Notes: a model not told the origin generated them from the letters alone. Shown: positions 16,757 to 25,908, numbered from the stretch's first letter. The stretch is 64,000 bases of DNA from Acidovorax radicis N35 (GCF_000204195.1 NZ_AFBG01000022.1:1-64000); one strand, 5' to 3'. A program made the numbers and translations.

Positions 16757-17938
16757 ATGAAAACGCCCTGGATCCTTGCAGCAGCGCTGTTTTCGGCGGG
16801 CGCACTGGCACAGGGTACGCCGGTGCGTATCGGGGTGATCGGCCCCTTCACCGGCGGTTCGGCCGATGTGGGAACCACCATGCTCAACGGCATCCGCATG
16901 GCAGTGGACGAGATCAATGCGGTGGGCGGCTATCTGGGGCGCCCGCTGGAACTCGACATCAAGGACGACTTCGCCGACCCCGAAAAGGGCCTGGCGGCCG
17001 CCAAAGAGCTGGTGGCCCAGAAGGTGGTGGCCACTATCGGTGTCTGCGACAACGGCGTGGGCATGAAGGTGGTGGACGTCTTCCAGAAAGCGAAGGTGCC
17101 GCTGGTGATCCCGTGCGCCACGGGCACGCTGCTCACCACCAAGGTGCCCCCGGCGCAGAGTTTCATCTTTCGCACCGCCGCACGCGATGCGATCCAGGCG
17201 TCGTTCATCGTCGACGACATTCTCAAGCGCGGCTGGAGCCGGGTGGCTGTGTTTGCCGACACCACGGACTACGGCGGTGCCGGCTTGAACGACGTCACGC
17301 AAGCCCTGGCGCAACAGGGCGTCAAACCCGTGTACGTAGCGCGCGTCGCAGCCAGTGCAAAGGATGTGACGGCGCAGCTGGCCGAGGCCAGGGCAGCCCA
17401 CGCCAACGTCATCCTGAGCTACGCCGTGGGCCCCGAGGCCGCCACCATTGCCAACGGCCGCAAGACCCTGGGCTGGAAAGTCCCTCAGGTCGGTGCCTGG
17501 CCCCTCTCTTTCCCGAACTACATCGACGGCGCGTATGGCGGCGCGGAAGGCTCGCTCATGGCGCAGACCTTTATTGCCGAGCCGAGCAACGAGCGCCGCG
17601 CCGCCTTCCTCAGCACCTATGCCCGCAAGTTCAGCATGTCGCGCATCCGCGTGCCCATGGCAGCGGCCCAGGCGTACGACGCGACTTACCTGCTGACCTA
17701 CGCCTTGCTCGGCATCCACAACGGCGACCTGAGTGGCCCGGCAGTCAAGCACGCGCTGGAGACGATTCCCCGCGTCTTCTACGGAGTGGTTGCCACGTAC
17801 GAAAAGCCCTTTTCGCCAGAGGACAAGGAGGCCATCAGCCAGAACATGCTGGTAGTCGGGCTGGTGCGCAATTCCGCCGTCACCTTCGCCTATCCCGAGG
17901 ATGCGCGCCGCAACCTGTTCGTGCAAAGAAAGAAGTAA
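16757..17938 (+). CDS. ABC transporter substrate-binding protein, branched-chain amino acid type
   Basis: This 393-residue periplasmic protein has a clear signal peptide (MKTPWILAAALFSAGALAQG) and a Peripla_BP_6/LivK-like fold. Landmarks are VRIGVIGPFTGGSADVG, GGYLGRPLELDIKDDFADPEKG and VFADTTDYGGAGLNDVTQAL. Such receptors bind amino acids, aromatic acids or amides. No matching LivHMGF permease or ATPase genes are nearby, so it is an orphan or serves the neighbouring redox protein. It starts ten bases after the aldolase stop, without a recognisable ribosome-binding site because a C9 tract occupies that position. Confidence 0.9.
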   Translation: MKTPWILAAALFSAGALAQGTPVRIGVIGPFTGGSADVGTTMLNGIRMAVDEINAVGGYLGRPLELDIKDDFADPEKGLAAAKELVAQKVVATIGVCDNGVGMKVVDVFQKAKVPLVIPCATGTLLTTKVPPAQSFIFRTAARDAIQASFIVDDILKRGWSRVAVFADTTDYGGAGLNDVTQALAQQGVKPVYVARVAASAKDVTAQLAEARAAHANVILSYAVGPEAATIANGRKTLGWKVPQVGAWPLSFPNYIDGAYGGAEGSLMAQTFIAEPSNERRAAFLSTYARKFSMSRIRVPMAAAQAYDATYLLTYALLGIHNGDLSGPAVKHALETIPRVFYGVVATYEKPFSPEDKEAISQNMLVVGLVRNSAVTFAYPEDARRNLFVQRKK

Positions 17939-18034
17939 GTCCCCCAGCGCGCCCGGCCGTCTGGTCCTGGGCGCCCCTGGCGACCGGTGCCGTAACAGGC
18001 ACACCGTGGGCCTGTCCCGCCACCGCCGATGGGT

Positions 18035-18085
18035 GAGAAGAAAACAAGAAGAGAGGGAGCGAGGGAGAAGAAAGAAAAAGAAGAG
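18035..18085 (+). repeat. polypurine tract
   Basis: About 51 bases are almost all A and G on the plus strand, interrupted by single C residues at 18045 and 18060. The tract lies in the 282-base gap before the large cytochrome gene. Such strand asymmetry can form unusual DNA structures or give an unstructured, purine-rich 5' leader. Confidence 0.65.
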
Positions 18086-18220
18086 CCCTGCGGCCGGTGG
18101 CACACGCGCCATCGGCCGGGAGCGCCTGCGCGTGTTTGCGTGGGCTCGACCTACAGCGGCCTGTCGGAAAGACCGAGAAAAAAAGGTCCCACGAGGCCCC
18201 ACCCTAACCAGGAGACAACG

Positions 18221-21200
18221 ATGAAGATCCGGTACTACTTGCTGGCGCTGTTGCTGCCGTTCGCCACCTTGATGACCCACGCGGCGATCACGGGCGTGAG
18301 CCCAATGACCACCTTGAACACGATGGTGACCACGGTCACGCGGGCCGGCGAGGCGACGCTGGCGCTGCAGGGCCCGGGCCTGGGCAACCTCACCTACACC
18401 TCGGCCGAGCTCTTCAAGCCGGTCTCCATGATCACCCGCGCCTCGGGCGATGTGCCGGCCACCTACCCGGGCCGCAAGGACTACGGGTTGAACGTGGGCA
18501 TCATGCTCAACGGCTACTTCCTCACGTCTTTTGCGCCGGACAGCGGGCTAGGCCCTGGGGGCTTTCTGCTGTACGACGTGTCCAACCCGCGCGCCATCGT
18601 TCTGGTAAAAAAGATCTACGAGCCCGAGGGGCGCACCAAAGAGTTCCGCGAGGCACACTCCTTCGGCACCGCGAAGATCGGCGGCAAGCAATACGTGGTG
18701 GTGCCCAGCATCAAGGGCGTCGAGTTCTGGGACTTCACCGACATCAACAACATCCAGCAGGTCAAGAAGCTGGCGCTACCCACCGTGAACGGTGGCGACT
18801 ACGCCAACGTGGCCTGGCAGCTGTGGTGGCAGGCGCCGTATCTGTATGTGGCCTCTGCCAACGACGGGGTATACATCGTGGACGCCAGCGACCCGGTCAA
18901 CGCCGTGATCGCCAACCGCGGCGCCGGCAAGCCCAACCCCGTGCCCACGGGCGAACTGGGCGGTTTTCGTGTGGGGCCCATCTTCACCATGGGCAACCAC
19001 ATGGTGCTGACCTCGATGGACAACACCGATGGCTTTGCCAGCCTGGATATTTCCGACCCGCTCAACCCCAAGGTGCTCGACACCGTGGGCTCCAACCCTA
19101 ACTACTACGCCACCTGTTTTGATGGCAAAAACCTGCACGCATCAGCACGCGGCAATGGCGCCAAGATGTACAGCTATGACCTGTCCGACCGTACACAGTT
19201 CGTGGTGGAAGACAACCGGCTCGTGATCGACGAGCAGCTGTACTGCGGCACGCAGGACCACTACGTGTTCCAGGGCGCGCAGTTCAAGGTGCACAAGGTG
19301 GACGTGAGCAACCCGCTCAACCACGTCGAGGTAGGCCAGGGCAGTCTGTTCGCCACCAACCATCCTGACTACTCACACTCCGACCACGGCCAGGTCGCGC
19401 CCATGGGCAACCTGCTGTTCATCGGCAACGACCACGGTTCGGGCAGCGGTTTCATCGTGCACCAGACGGCGCGCGACACCACGCCACCCGCCGTCAAGCA
19501 GACATCGCCCACGAACGGCGCCAAGCAACAGGCACTAACCTCGCGCATCGGTGTGGGCCTCACCGACAGCATCCTGCCCGAGAGCGTGACCGCCAGCACC
19601 TTCATCGTGCGGCCGGTCAACGGCAACACACTGGCCGGCACCTACAGCGTGCAGCTGGGCATCATTAATTTCCACCCTGCACAGCCCCTGGCAGCTGGCA
19701 CCAGCTACGAAATTCTGCTGACGGCCGGAGGAGTGAAGGACTATGCGGGCAACGGCATCGCTACAGAGTACAGGGCTGTTTTCCACACCGGCAACGCCAC
19801 CGACATCAGCCTGAGCAACCACTGGCCGCTGACCAGCGCGCTGACCGATGAGATCGGTGCGAACAACGGTACGGCCTCGGCGGCCGACCGCTTCGAGGGC
19901 CTGGGCCTGAACTTTGCGCAACGCACCGGCGGCGTCGCGCTCAAGAACGACAGCTTGGCCACTGCCCTGGGCGGCACGGCCTCAGTTGCGTTCTATATGA
20001 AGACGACACAGGCAGGCTCGGCGAACCCCTGGACCGCGCCGGGCATTTTTGGGCGCGACCAGGCCAACGGCGCCGACGACGTGTTCTGGGGCTGGCTCGA
20101 CAACACCGGGCGCGTGAACCTGTCGGTGGGCAACGTCGCGGCCAACAACCCCGGCACACGTTCCACCGCCCCGGTGAACGATGGCGCCTGGCACCATGTG
20201 GTGATGACACGCGACGCCGCGTCGGGCGCGCAGACGGTGTACATCGACGGCACCAAGACCAGCTCGACCGGGCTCACCGGGACCAAGGGACTGTCCAACA
20301 AGTTCACGCTGCTCGGGCAGATACAGGGCAATGCCGACTTCTTCCGCGGCAGCCTGGCCGACGTGTGGGTCTATGGCCGCGTGCTCAGCGATGCCGACGT
20401 GGCGCAACTGCGCTCGCAGGCCATCATTGGCGACGTTGCCGTAAGCGGTTCCCCGCAGCTGGTCAATGGGCAGCTGACCTTCGACCCAACCCGCCTGGGC
20501 GGCGGCACGGGCCTCACCTACCGGTGGAATTTTGGCAACGGCACGCAGACCAACTTCTCAGCCCAGGCCAATGCCATCTACGCCTACAACCGCCCGGGCC
20601 ACTACACCGTGACCCTGACGGTGCGCGATGCTGCGGGCCGGGAGACTTTCTACACCTACAACGTGACCGTGGTCTTCCCGGCGACCGCCACCGCGCCCAC
20701 GCATTCGAGCAACATCGTGGGCGACGCCAACAGCGTGTATGCGGTGAACCCGGACAGCGGCACGGTGGCCGCCATCGATGCGGTGTCGCTGGCCAAGCGC
20801 TGGGAAACGCGTGTGGGCGACGAACCCAAAACCCTGGCGCGCGCACCCGATGGCCGCATCTGGGTCACGGTGCAGGGCGAGGACAAGTTGGTGGCGCTGA
20901 ACCCCGCGGACGGCAGCATTTCGACCACGATCACGCTGGCCTACGGCAGCGGGCCGTACGGCGTGGCCTTCACGCCCAACGGCGCCAAGGGCCTGCTGAC
21001 GCTGGAGAGCAAGTCCACGCTCATTGCCTTCGACCCCGCCAACGGCAACACCACGGGCACGCTGGCGCTGGAAGGCGATCTGCGCGGCATTGCCGTGGCG
21101 GCCGATTCGCAGACGGCGTACATCACGCGCTTCAAGTCCAGGATGACGGGTGGGCAGCTGCACAAGGTGGGCTTGAACAGCATGGCGCTGGTGTCCACGA

Positions 21201-22900
21201 TTGCGCTTCCGGTGGACACCACCACGGTTGACACCGAGAACAGCTCGCGCGGCGTGGCCAACTACCTGAGCCAGGTGGTGATCTCGCCCGACGGCGGCCG
21301 CGCGGTGCTGCCGGGCAAGAAGGACAACATCGTGCGCGGGCGCTTTCGCGACGGCAACGACCTGCCACACGACCAGACCGTGCGCTCCATCCTCTCGCAG
21401 GTCGACCTGGCGCAGGGCACGCATTTGCTGGCCGAGCAGATCGACTTCGACGACCGGGCACCGGCGCGTGCGGCCCTGTATTCCCCGGTGGGCGACTACC
21501 TGTTTGTCGCGCAGATGGAGGGCAACAACATCGCCATCGTCGATGCCTACACCCGCGCCGTGCGCGGCGAGATCAATGCCAGCAGCGCGCCGCACGGACT
21601 GTACCTGGATGCCTCGCGCAAGCGGCTGTTCGTGAACAACTTCCTCGCGCGTTCAGTCACCGTGCACGACGTGGCCGATGTGCTGGCATCGCGCAGCGCG
21701 GCGGCGGTCTTTGTGCAGAACGTGGCCACGGTGGCGCAAGAGCCCCTGGCGGCCGCGGCACTGCGCGGCAAGCAGGTGTTCTACAACGCGGCCGACCGGC
21801 GCATGAGCAAGGACAACTACATGTCGTGCGCAAGCTGCCACGCCGATGGCGGCGACGACGGCATGGTGTGGGACTTCACCCAACGTGGCGAGGGCCTGCG
21901 CCGCACCATCAGCCTGCAGGGCCGGAGCGGCCTGGGCCACGGCAAGCTGCACTGGAGCGCCAACTTCGACGAGGTGCAGGACTTCGAGAACGACATGCGC
22001 AGCGCGTTTGGGGGCACGGGCTTTTTGAGCGACGCCGACTTTGCAGCCACGTCCGACCCGCTGGGCGCGCCCAAGGCCGGGCGCAATGCGCAGCTCGACG
22101 ACCTCGCGGCTTACCTTACTTCGCTGAACAAGTACATGCGCAGCCCGGCGCGTGCGGCCGACGGCAATCTCACGGTAGAGGCGGCACGCGGGCAGACCCT
22201 GTTTGCCAGTGCCAACTGCGCCAGCTGCCACGCGGGCGGGACGCTCACCGACGGGCTGCGGCATGACGTGGGCACGATCCAGCCATCGTCCGGCAAGGGC
22301 GGCAACCAGCCGCTGGCCGGCCTGGGCTTTGATACGCCCACGCTGATCGGCAGCTGGGCTGCCAAGTCCTACCTGCACAACGGCCAGAAGGCGAGCGTGC
22401 TGGATGTAATGGCGGGGGGCCACGGCAATGCCGGCAGCCTGCCTGCTGCCGACAGGCAGGCGCTGACCGAGTACGTGCGCTCGCTGGATACGGCGACGGA
22501 CTTCACCACGCGCCTGCGCTCGGCCCACAGCACGCTGTGCGTCAACATCCGCGGCGCGTCACCCAACAGCGGTGTGGTCGCGATCCAGTGGCCTTGCGGC
22601 ACGGCGGCCAACGAGACCTTTACGGTGCGCACCGTGGCGGGCGGTTTTGTGCAACTGGTGGCGCGGCACAGCAACCTGTGCCTGGCACAGGACAGCGCGG
22701 CTGCGAGTGGTGCTGGTGTGGTGCAACTGGCTTGCAGCACGGGCAACACGGCGCAGTGGAGCATGGTGGGGTCGACGCTGCGCAACCGCGCATCGGGGGC
22801 CTGCCTGGATGTGCCCAACAACTCGACGGCGCAGGATATTCCACTGGTCACCTGGACCTGCAACGGCGGCAACAACCAGAACTGGACACAGTTGCCCTGA
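18221..22900 (+). CDS. giant secreted modular diheme cytochrome c
   Basis: This 1559-residue exported protein has its signal peptide at 1-22 (MKIRYYLLALLLPFATLMTHA). Approximate modules are: LVIVD-type beta-propeller repeats 80-410; a Big_5-like Ig domain 420-520; a LamG/concanavalin-like domain 545-735; a PKD domain 740-830 with TYRWNFGNG; a YncE-like seven-bladed propeller 830-1165; a cytochrome region with two CASCH haem sites (Cys1203-His1207 and Cys1333-His1337) resembling diheme peroxidase/MauG-type proteins; and a C-terminal ricin-type beta-trefoil 1427-1559 with a QNW motif. I infer a cell-surface or secreted redox enzyme tethered to polysaccharide. ATG 18221 follows AGGAGACAACG; an in-frame extension to 18029 lies in the polypurine leader and is rejected. 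A perfect terminator follows. Confidence 0.85.
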   Translation: MKIRYYLLALLLPFATLMTHAAITGVSPMTTLNTMVTTVTRAGEATLALQGPGLGNLTYTSAELFKPVSMITRASGDVPATYPGRKDYGLNVGIMLNGYFLTSFAPDSGLGPGGFLLYDVSNPRAIVLVKKIYEPEGRTKEFREAHSFGTAKIGGKQYVVVPSIKGVEFWDFTDINNIQQVKKLALPTVNGGDYANVAWQLWWQAPYLYVASANDGVYIVDASDPVNAVIANRGAGKPNPVPTGELGGFRVGPIFTMGNHMVLTSMDNTDGFASLDISDPLNPKVLDTVGSNPNYYATCFDGKNLHASARGNGAKMYSYDLSDRTQFVVEDNRLVIDEQLYCGTQDHYVFQGAQFKVHKVDVSNPLNHVEVGQGSLFATNHPDYSHSDHGQVAPMGNLLFIGNDHGSGSGFIVHQTARDTTPPAVKQTSPTNGAKQQALTSRIGVGLTDSILPESVTASTFIVRPVNGNTLAGTYSVQLGIINFHPAQPLAAGTSYEILLTAGGVKDYAGNGIATEYRAVFHTGNATDISLSNHWPLTSALTDEIGANNGTASAADRFEGLGLNFAQRTGGVALKNDSLATALGGTASVAFYMKTTQAGSANPWTAPGIFGRDQANGADDVFWGWLDNTGRVNLSVGNVAANNPGTRSTAPVNDGAWHHVVMTRDAASGAQTVYIDGTKTSSTGLTGTKGLSNKFTLLGQIQGNADFFRGSLADVWVYGRVLSDADVAQLRSQAIIGDVAVSGSPQLVNGQLTFDPTRLGGGTGLTYRWNFGNGTQTNFSAQANAIYAYNRPGHYTVTLTVRDAAGRETFYTYNVTVVFPATATAPTHSSNIVGDANSVYAVNPDSGTVAAIDAVSLAKRWETRVGDEPKTLARAPDGRIWVTVQGEDKLVALNPADGSISTTITLAYGSGPYGVAFTPNGAKGLLTLESKSTLIAFDPANGNTTGTLALEGDLRGIAVAADSQTAYITRFKSRMTGGQLHKVGLNSMALVSTIALPVDTTTVDTENSSRGVANYLSQVVISPDGGRAVLPGKKDNIVRGRFRDGNDLPHDQTVRSILSQVDLAQGTHLLAEQIDFDDRAPARAALYSPVGDYLFVAQMEGNNIAIVDAYTRAVRGEINASSAPHGLYLDASRKRLFVNNFLARSVTVHDVADVLASRSAAAVFVQNVATVAQEPLAAAALRGKQVFYNAADRRMSKDNYMSCASCHADGGDDGMVWDFTQRGEGLRRTISLQGRSGLGHGKLHWSANFDEVQDFENDMRSAFGGTGFLSDADFAATSDPLGAPKAGRNAQLDDLAAYLTSLNKYMRSPARAADGNLTVEAARGQTLFASANCASCHAGGTLTDGLRHDVGTIQPSSGKGGNQPLAGLGFDTPTLIGSWAAKSYLHNGQKASVLDVMAGGHGNAGSLPAADRQALTEYVRSLDTATDFTTRLRSAHSTLCVNIRGASPNSGVVAIQWPCGTAANETFTVRTVAGGFVQLVARHSNLCLAQDSAAASGAGVVQLACSTGNTAQWSMVGSTLRNRASGACLDVPNNSTAQDIPLVTWTCNGGNNQNWTQLP

Positions 22901-22942
22901 CCAGGCGGCGCTGCAGCGCCGCCCCAAGGTCCGGCCTGCGAG

Positions 22943-22976
22943 GCCCGCAGTCGCCAAGCGACTGCGGGCTTTTTTT
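22943..22976 (+). terminator. rho-independent terminator after the diheme protein
   Basis: A perfect 12-base stem (GCCCGCAGTCGC / GCGACTGCGGGC) with a three-base loop is followed by seven T residues, 43 bases after the stop codon of the large cytochrome gene. Confidence 0.95.
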
Positions 22977-23058
22977 GTGCGCTCCAGTTCCGCGCCAATA
23001 TTTCCAAAACTGGAACAGTCAGTTCGCGACCAGATGGTTTTTCTCTGAACACCTCAGG

Positions 23059-23115
23059 CGTACAGTTCAACCCATCGATGAGCCGAACCCGCAAGGCGAC
23101 TCACCGAACCCGGTT
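23059..23115 (+). repeat. 57-base leader repeat, copy 2
   Basis: Identical to positions 1-57, including the two CCGAACCCG 9-mers (23083-23091 and 23104-23112). It precedes the second DUF4148 gene pair. Downstream of the identical block the two leaders diverge, then become similar again just before the ATG. Confidence 0.85.
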
Positions 23116-23174
23116 CAGAGAGGTTTTTGTCCCGGTTTTTGAGACGCTTTTTTGATCTTCCAAGGATTTTCATC

Positions 23175-23468
23175 ATGAACACGACTGCACGCTTCCTCTC
23201 CATCGCCGCTGTTGCTGCTTTTGCATCGTTCGGCGCCCACGCCGAAGAGGCCGATGGCTCGCAATTCGCCCTGAAGTTCGAGACCAACCGCACACGCGCC
23301 GAAGTCGCTGCCGAGGCCTCAGTGACGGCCCGCACGCACAGCATGGAACCCGCTGGTTCCCGCGTGGTGACTTACCAATCGACGGCAGACCGCGCCGCGG
23401 TGCGTGCCCAGGCTGCCGAAGCCCTGCGCACCGGCAAGATCTCGTCGGGCGAAGCAAGCTACCTGTAA
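23175..23468 (+). CDS. DUF4148 secreted small protein (copy 3)
   Basis: This 97-residue paralog of the genes at 134 and 504 has the signal peptide MNTTARFLSIAAVAAFASFG (cleavage near AHA) and the DUF4148 mature motifs EPAGSRVVTYQSTADRAAVR. The mature region is more diverged than within the first pair (ALKFETNRT instead of ATKFDTNRT). ATG 23175 is chosen over an upstream in-frame start at 23127 because it begins the signal peptide. The function is unknown. It probably forms a bicistron with the copy 51 bases downstream. Confidence 0.9.
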   Translation: MNTTARFLSIAAVAAFASFGAHAEEADGSQFALKFETNRTRAEVAAEASVTARTHSMEPAGSRVVTYQSTADRAAVRAQAAEALRTGKISSGEASYL

Positions 23469-23519
23469 TCCGCACCGCCCCGCACCAAGCCCCCTACCCC
23501 ATTTGATCGGAGAGTCACC

Positions 23520-23813
23520 ATGAACAACACCGCACGTTTCCTGTCCATCGCCGCCGTTGCCGCTTTCGCCTCCTTTGGTGCCTACGCCGATGAAGCCGAC
23601 AACTCACAGTTCGCCCTGAAGTTCGAGACCAACCGCACCCGCGCTGAAGTGGCTGCCGAAGCCGCTGTGGAGGCCCGCACACACAGCATGGAGCCTGCCG
23701 GTTCCCGCGTAGCGACCTACCAGTCGAAGGCCGACCGCGCCGCCGTGCGTGCCGCTGCCGCCGAAGCCGTGCGCACCGGCCAGATCCCTTCAGGCGAGAT
23801 CGGCGTTCTGTAA
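23520..23813 (+). CDS. DUF4148 secreted small protein (copy 4)
   Basis: This 97-residue tandem paralog of copy 3 has the same signal peptide and DUF4148 core. The start follows CGGAGAGTCACC, a good ribosome-binding site. It ends in SGEIGVL. Its mature region shares the ALKFETNRT variant with copy 3, so the two pairs probably arose by duplication of an ancestral pair or were homogenised separately. Two successive hairpins follow, the second a strong terminator. Confidence 0.9.
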   Translation: MNNTARFLSIAAVAAFASFGAYADEADNSQFALKFETNRTRAEVAAEAAVEARTHSMEPAGSRVATYQSKADRAAVRAAAAEAVRTGQIPSGEIGVL

Positions 23814-23825
23814 CACGCGCAACGC

Positions 23826-23851
23826 GAGGCTGCAGACCGCACTGCAGCCTC
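23826..23851 (+). other. hairpin between DUF4148 copy 4 and its terminator
   Basis: A perfect ten-base stem (GAGGCTGCAG / CTGCAGCCTC) with a six-base loop lies ten bases before the terminator stem. No T-run follows it, so it may protect the 3' end of the mRNA rather than terminate. Confidence 0.5.
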
Positions 23852-23860
23852 CATGCAAAA

Positions 23861-23893
23861 GGCCGGGGCCCCTCGCGGGGCCCCGGCCTTTTT
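23861..23893. terminator. bidirectional rho-independent terminator
   Basis: A perfect 12-base GC-rich stem (GGCCGGGGCCCC / GGGGCCCCGGCC) with the tetraloop TCGC is flanked by AAAA and TTTTT. It separates the DUF4148 pair (+) from the converging scoB (-) and can serve both. Confidence 0.93.
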
Positions 23894-23937
23894 GTCTTGT
23901 TCGCCGCGCGCCCGTGAAGGGCACGGCAGCACACCGA

Positions 23938-24576
23938 TCACTGCAGCACGGTCACGCCGGTCTTGGCCTGCAGCGTTTCAAACGTCACGCCAGGGGCCAG
24001 CTCGATGAGCTTGAGGCCTTCGGGCGTCACGTCCAGCACGGCCAGATCGGTGATGATGCGGTCGACCACGCCCACGCCCGTGAGGGGCAAGGTGCACTGC
24101 GGCAGGATCTTCAAGTCTTCGGTGCCGTCCTTCTTCTTCGCCACATGCTCCATGAGCACGATGACGCGCTTGACGCCGGCCACCAGGTCCATCGCGCCGC
24201 CCATGCCCTTGACCATCTTGCCGGGGATCATCCAGTTGGCCAGGTCGCCCTTTTCGCTGACCTGCATGGCGCCCAGGATCGACAGGTTGATCTTGCCGCC
24301 GCGGATCATGGCAAACGACTGGTCGCTGCCGAAGATCGACGAGCCCTTGATCGTGGTCACGGTCTGCTTGCCAGCGTTGATGAGATCCGGGTCCACCTTG
24401 TCTTCGGTGGGGAACGGGCCAATGCCCAGCATGCCGTTCTCGGACTGCAGCCACACTTCCTTGTCACCGGTGAAATTGGCCACCAGCGTGGGGATGCCGA
24501 TGCCCAGGTTCACATAGAAACCGTCTTCGAGTTCTTGCGCCGCGCGGGCGGCCATCTGGTCTTGGGTCCACGGCAT
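23938..24576 (-). CDS. scoB: 3-oxoacid CoA-transferase subunit B
   Basis: This 212-residue class I CoA-transferase B subunit has the catalytic glutamate motif SENGMLGIG (about 45-53). LGIGIPTLV near the N-terminus and [15 protein letters not shown] are also family landmarks. With subunit A it moves CoA from succinyl-CoA to acetoacetate or a related 3-oxoacid. The start at 24576 follows GCAGGAGCC and lies two bases after the scoA stop. A 3-oxoadipate specificity (pcaJ) cannot be excluded, since a carboxymuconolactone decarboxylase-like gene is close by. Confidence 0.93.
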   Translation of the reverse strand: MPWTQDQMAARAAQELEDGFYVNLGIGIPTLVANFTGDKEVWLQSENGMLGIGPFPTEDKVDPDLINAGKQTVTTIKGSSIFGSDQSFAMIRGGKINLSILGAMQVSEKGDLANWMIPGKMVKGMGGAMDLVAGVKRVIVLMEHVAKKKDGTEDLKILPQCTLPLTGVGVVDRIITDLAVLDVTPEGLKLIELAPGVTFETLQAKTGVTVLQ

Positions 24577-24578
24577 GT

Positions 24579-25289
24579 TCAGGCTCCTGCTTTCTCGGTG
24601 ATCGTGCGTTTTTCGATGCGCTTTTCGGGGTTGGCATTGAGCACGATGCGGTGCACATAGATGCCGGGCAGATGGACGTCGTCTGGGGCAAGCTCGCCAA
24701 CTTCCACAATGCGCTCCACTTCCACAATGCAGACCTTGCCGGCAGTGGCAGCCGCAGGGTTGAAGTTGCGCGCTGTGAGGTTGAAACGCAGGTTGCCGGA
24801 CTTGTCGGCCACGTCGGCCTTGATGAGCGAGACCTCGGGCACCAGCGAGCGCTCCATCACATAGGTTTCGCCGTCAAATTCGCGCAGTTCCTTGCCATCG
24901 GCCACGATGGTGCCTACACCCGTCTTGGTAAAGAAAGCCGGGATGCCAGCGCCGCCAGCACGCAGCTTCTCGGCCAGTGTGCCCTGGGGCGTGAACTCCA
25001 ACTCCAGTTCGCCCGCCAGGTACTGGCGCTCGAACTCTTTGTTCTCGCCCACGTAGGACGAAATCATCTTTTTGATTTGTCGGGTCTCCAGCAGTTTGCC
25101 CAGGCCGAAGCCATCCACACCTGCGTTGTTGGAGATCACGGTGAGGTTCTTGGCGCCGGAGTCGCGCAAAGCGTCGATCAGCGCTTCTGGAATGCCACAC
25201 AAACCGAAGCCACCCACGGCCATGAGTTGGCCGTCTGCAACCACGCCCTTCAAGGCTTCGGCTGCGGAGGGGAATAACTTGTTCACCAC
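24579..25289 (-). CDS. scoA: 3-oxoacid CoA-transferase subunit A
   Basis: This 236-residue class I CoA-transferase A subunit has the nucleotide-loop motif [14 protein letters not shown] near residue 25. [13 protein letters not shown] and [17 protein letters not shown] follow. The start is GTG at 25289, preceded by AAGGAGATC. It is the first gene of a two-gene operon with scoB, transcribed away from a PAS-LuxR regulator. The 73-base divergent region contains an inverted repeat that is a likely operator. Confidence 0.93.
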   Translation of the reverse strand: MVNKLFPSAAEALKGVVADGQLMAVGGFGLCGIPEALIDALRDSGAKNLTVISNNAGVDGFGLGKLLETRQIKKMISSYVGENKEFERQYLAGELELEFTPQGTLAEKLRAGGAGIPAFFTKTGVGTIVADGKELREFDGETYVMERSLVPEVSLIKADVADKSGNLRFNLTARNFNPAAATAGKVCIVEVERIVEVGELAPDDVHLPGIYVHRIVLNANPEKRIEKRTITEKAGA

Positions 25290-25318
25290 GATCTCCTTGT
25301 GAATTTGGATGCGCTACG

Positions 25319-25344
25319 ATACTACGTACCCGATTAAGTAGTAT
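25319..25344. promoter_or_regulatory. inverted repeat between scoA and the PAS-LuxR gene
   Basis: ATACTAC at 25319-25325 and GTAGTAT at 25338-25344 form a perfect seven-base inverted repeat with a 12-base spacer. It lies inside the divergent promoter region. It is the probable binding site of the LuxR-type regulator encoded at 25363. Confidence 0.6.
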
Positions 25345-25362
25345 TCCGTAAAGACTTGCACT

Positions 25363-25908
25363 ATGGACGTTGATTACCGACTCGCTTTTGACATGGCCCC
25401 CGTGGGCCTGGTGCTGTCACGCAATCGCACCATGGTCGATTGCAACCGCCAGGTCTGCGAGATGTTCGGCGCTTCGCGCGAGGTGCTCATTGGTCAGTCG
25501 TTCCAGGTACTGTACCCAAGCGCCGACGAATACGAACGCCTGGGCGCGCACATGGAACCCATCCTGAACGCCAAGGGCCACTACGCCGACAACCGCATCA
25601 TGAAACGCGCCAACGGCGAGGTGTTCTGGTGCCATGTGTCAGGCCGTGCGCTCAATCGCGACGCTCCCCATGAATCGGGCATCTGGAGCTTTGAAGACCT
25701 CAGTTCGCAGCGCCCCGTCAAGGCCGAGCTGACGGGCCGCGAGCGCGAGGTGGCCGCACGCTTGCTGGAGGGCTTGACCTCCAAGGAGATCGGCCGGGCG
25801 CTGGAGATCAGCCACCGCACGGTGGAGATCTACCGTGCCCGCCTCATGCGCAAGTACAACGCATCCACCGCAGCGGACCTGGTGCACAAACTGCTCGCGG
25901 GGGGCTGA
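25363..25908 (+). CDS. PAS domain LuxR-type transcriptional regulator
   Basis: This 181-residue protein has an N-terminal PAS sensor (residues about 5-110: DMAPVGLVLSRNRTMVDCN, then NGEVFWCHVSGRAL). A C-terminal GerE/LuxR helix-turn-helix follows (LTGREREVAARLLEGLTSKEIGRALEISHRTVEIYRARLMRKY). No receiver domain is present, so it senses a ligand or redox state directly. It is divergent from scoAB and very likely controls them. Confidence 0.92.
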   Translation: MDVDYRLAFDMAPVGLVLSRNRTMVDCNRQVCEMFGASREVLIGQSFQVLYPSADEYERLGAHMEPILNAKGHYADNRIMKRANGEVFWCHVSGRALNRDAPHESGIWSFEDLSSQRPVKAELTGREREVAARLLEGLTSKEIGRALEISHRTVEIYRARLMRKYNASTAADLVHKLLAGG

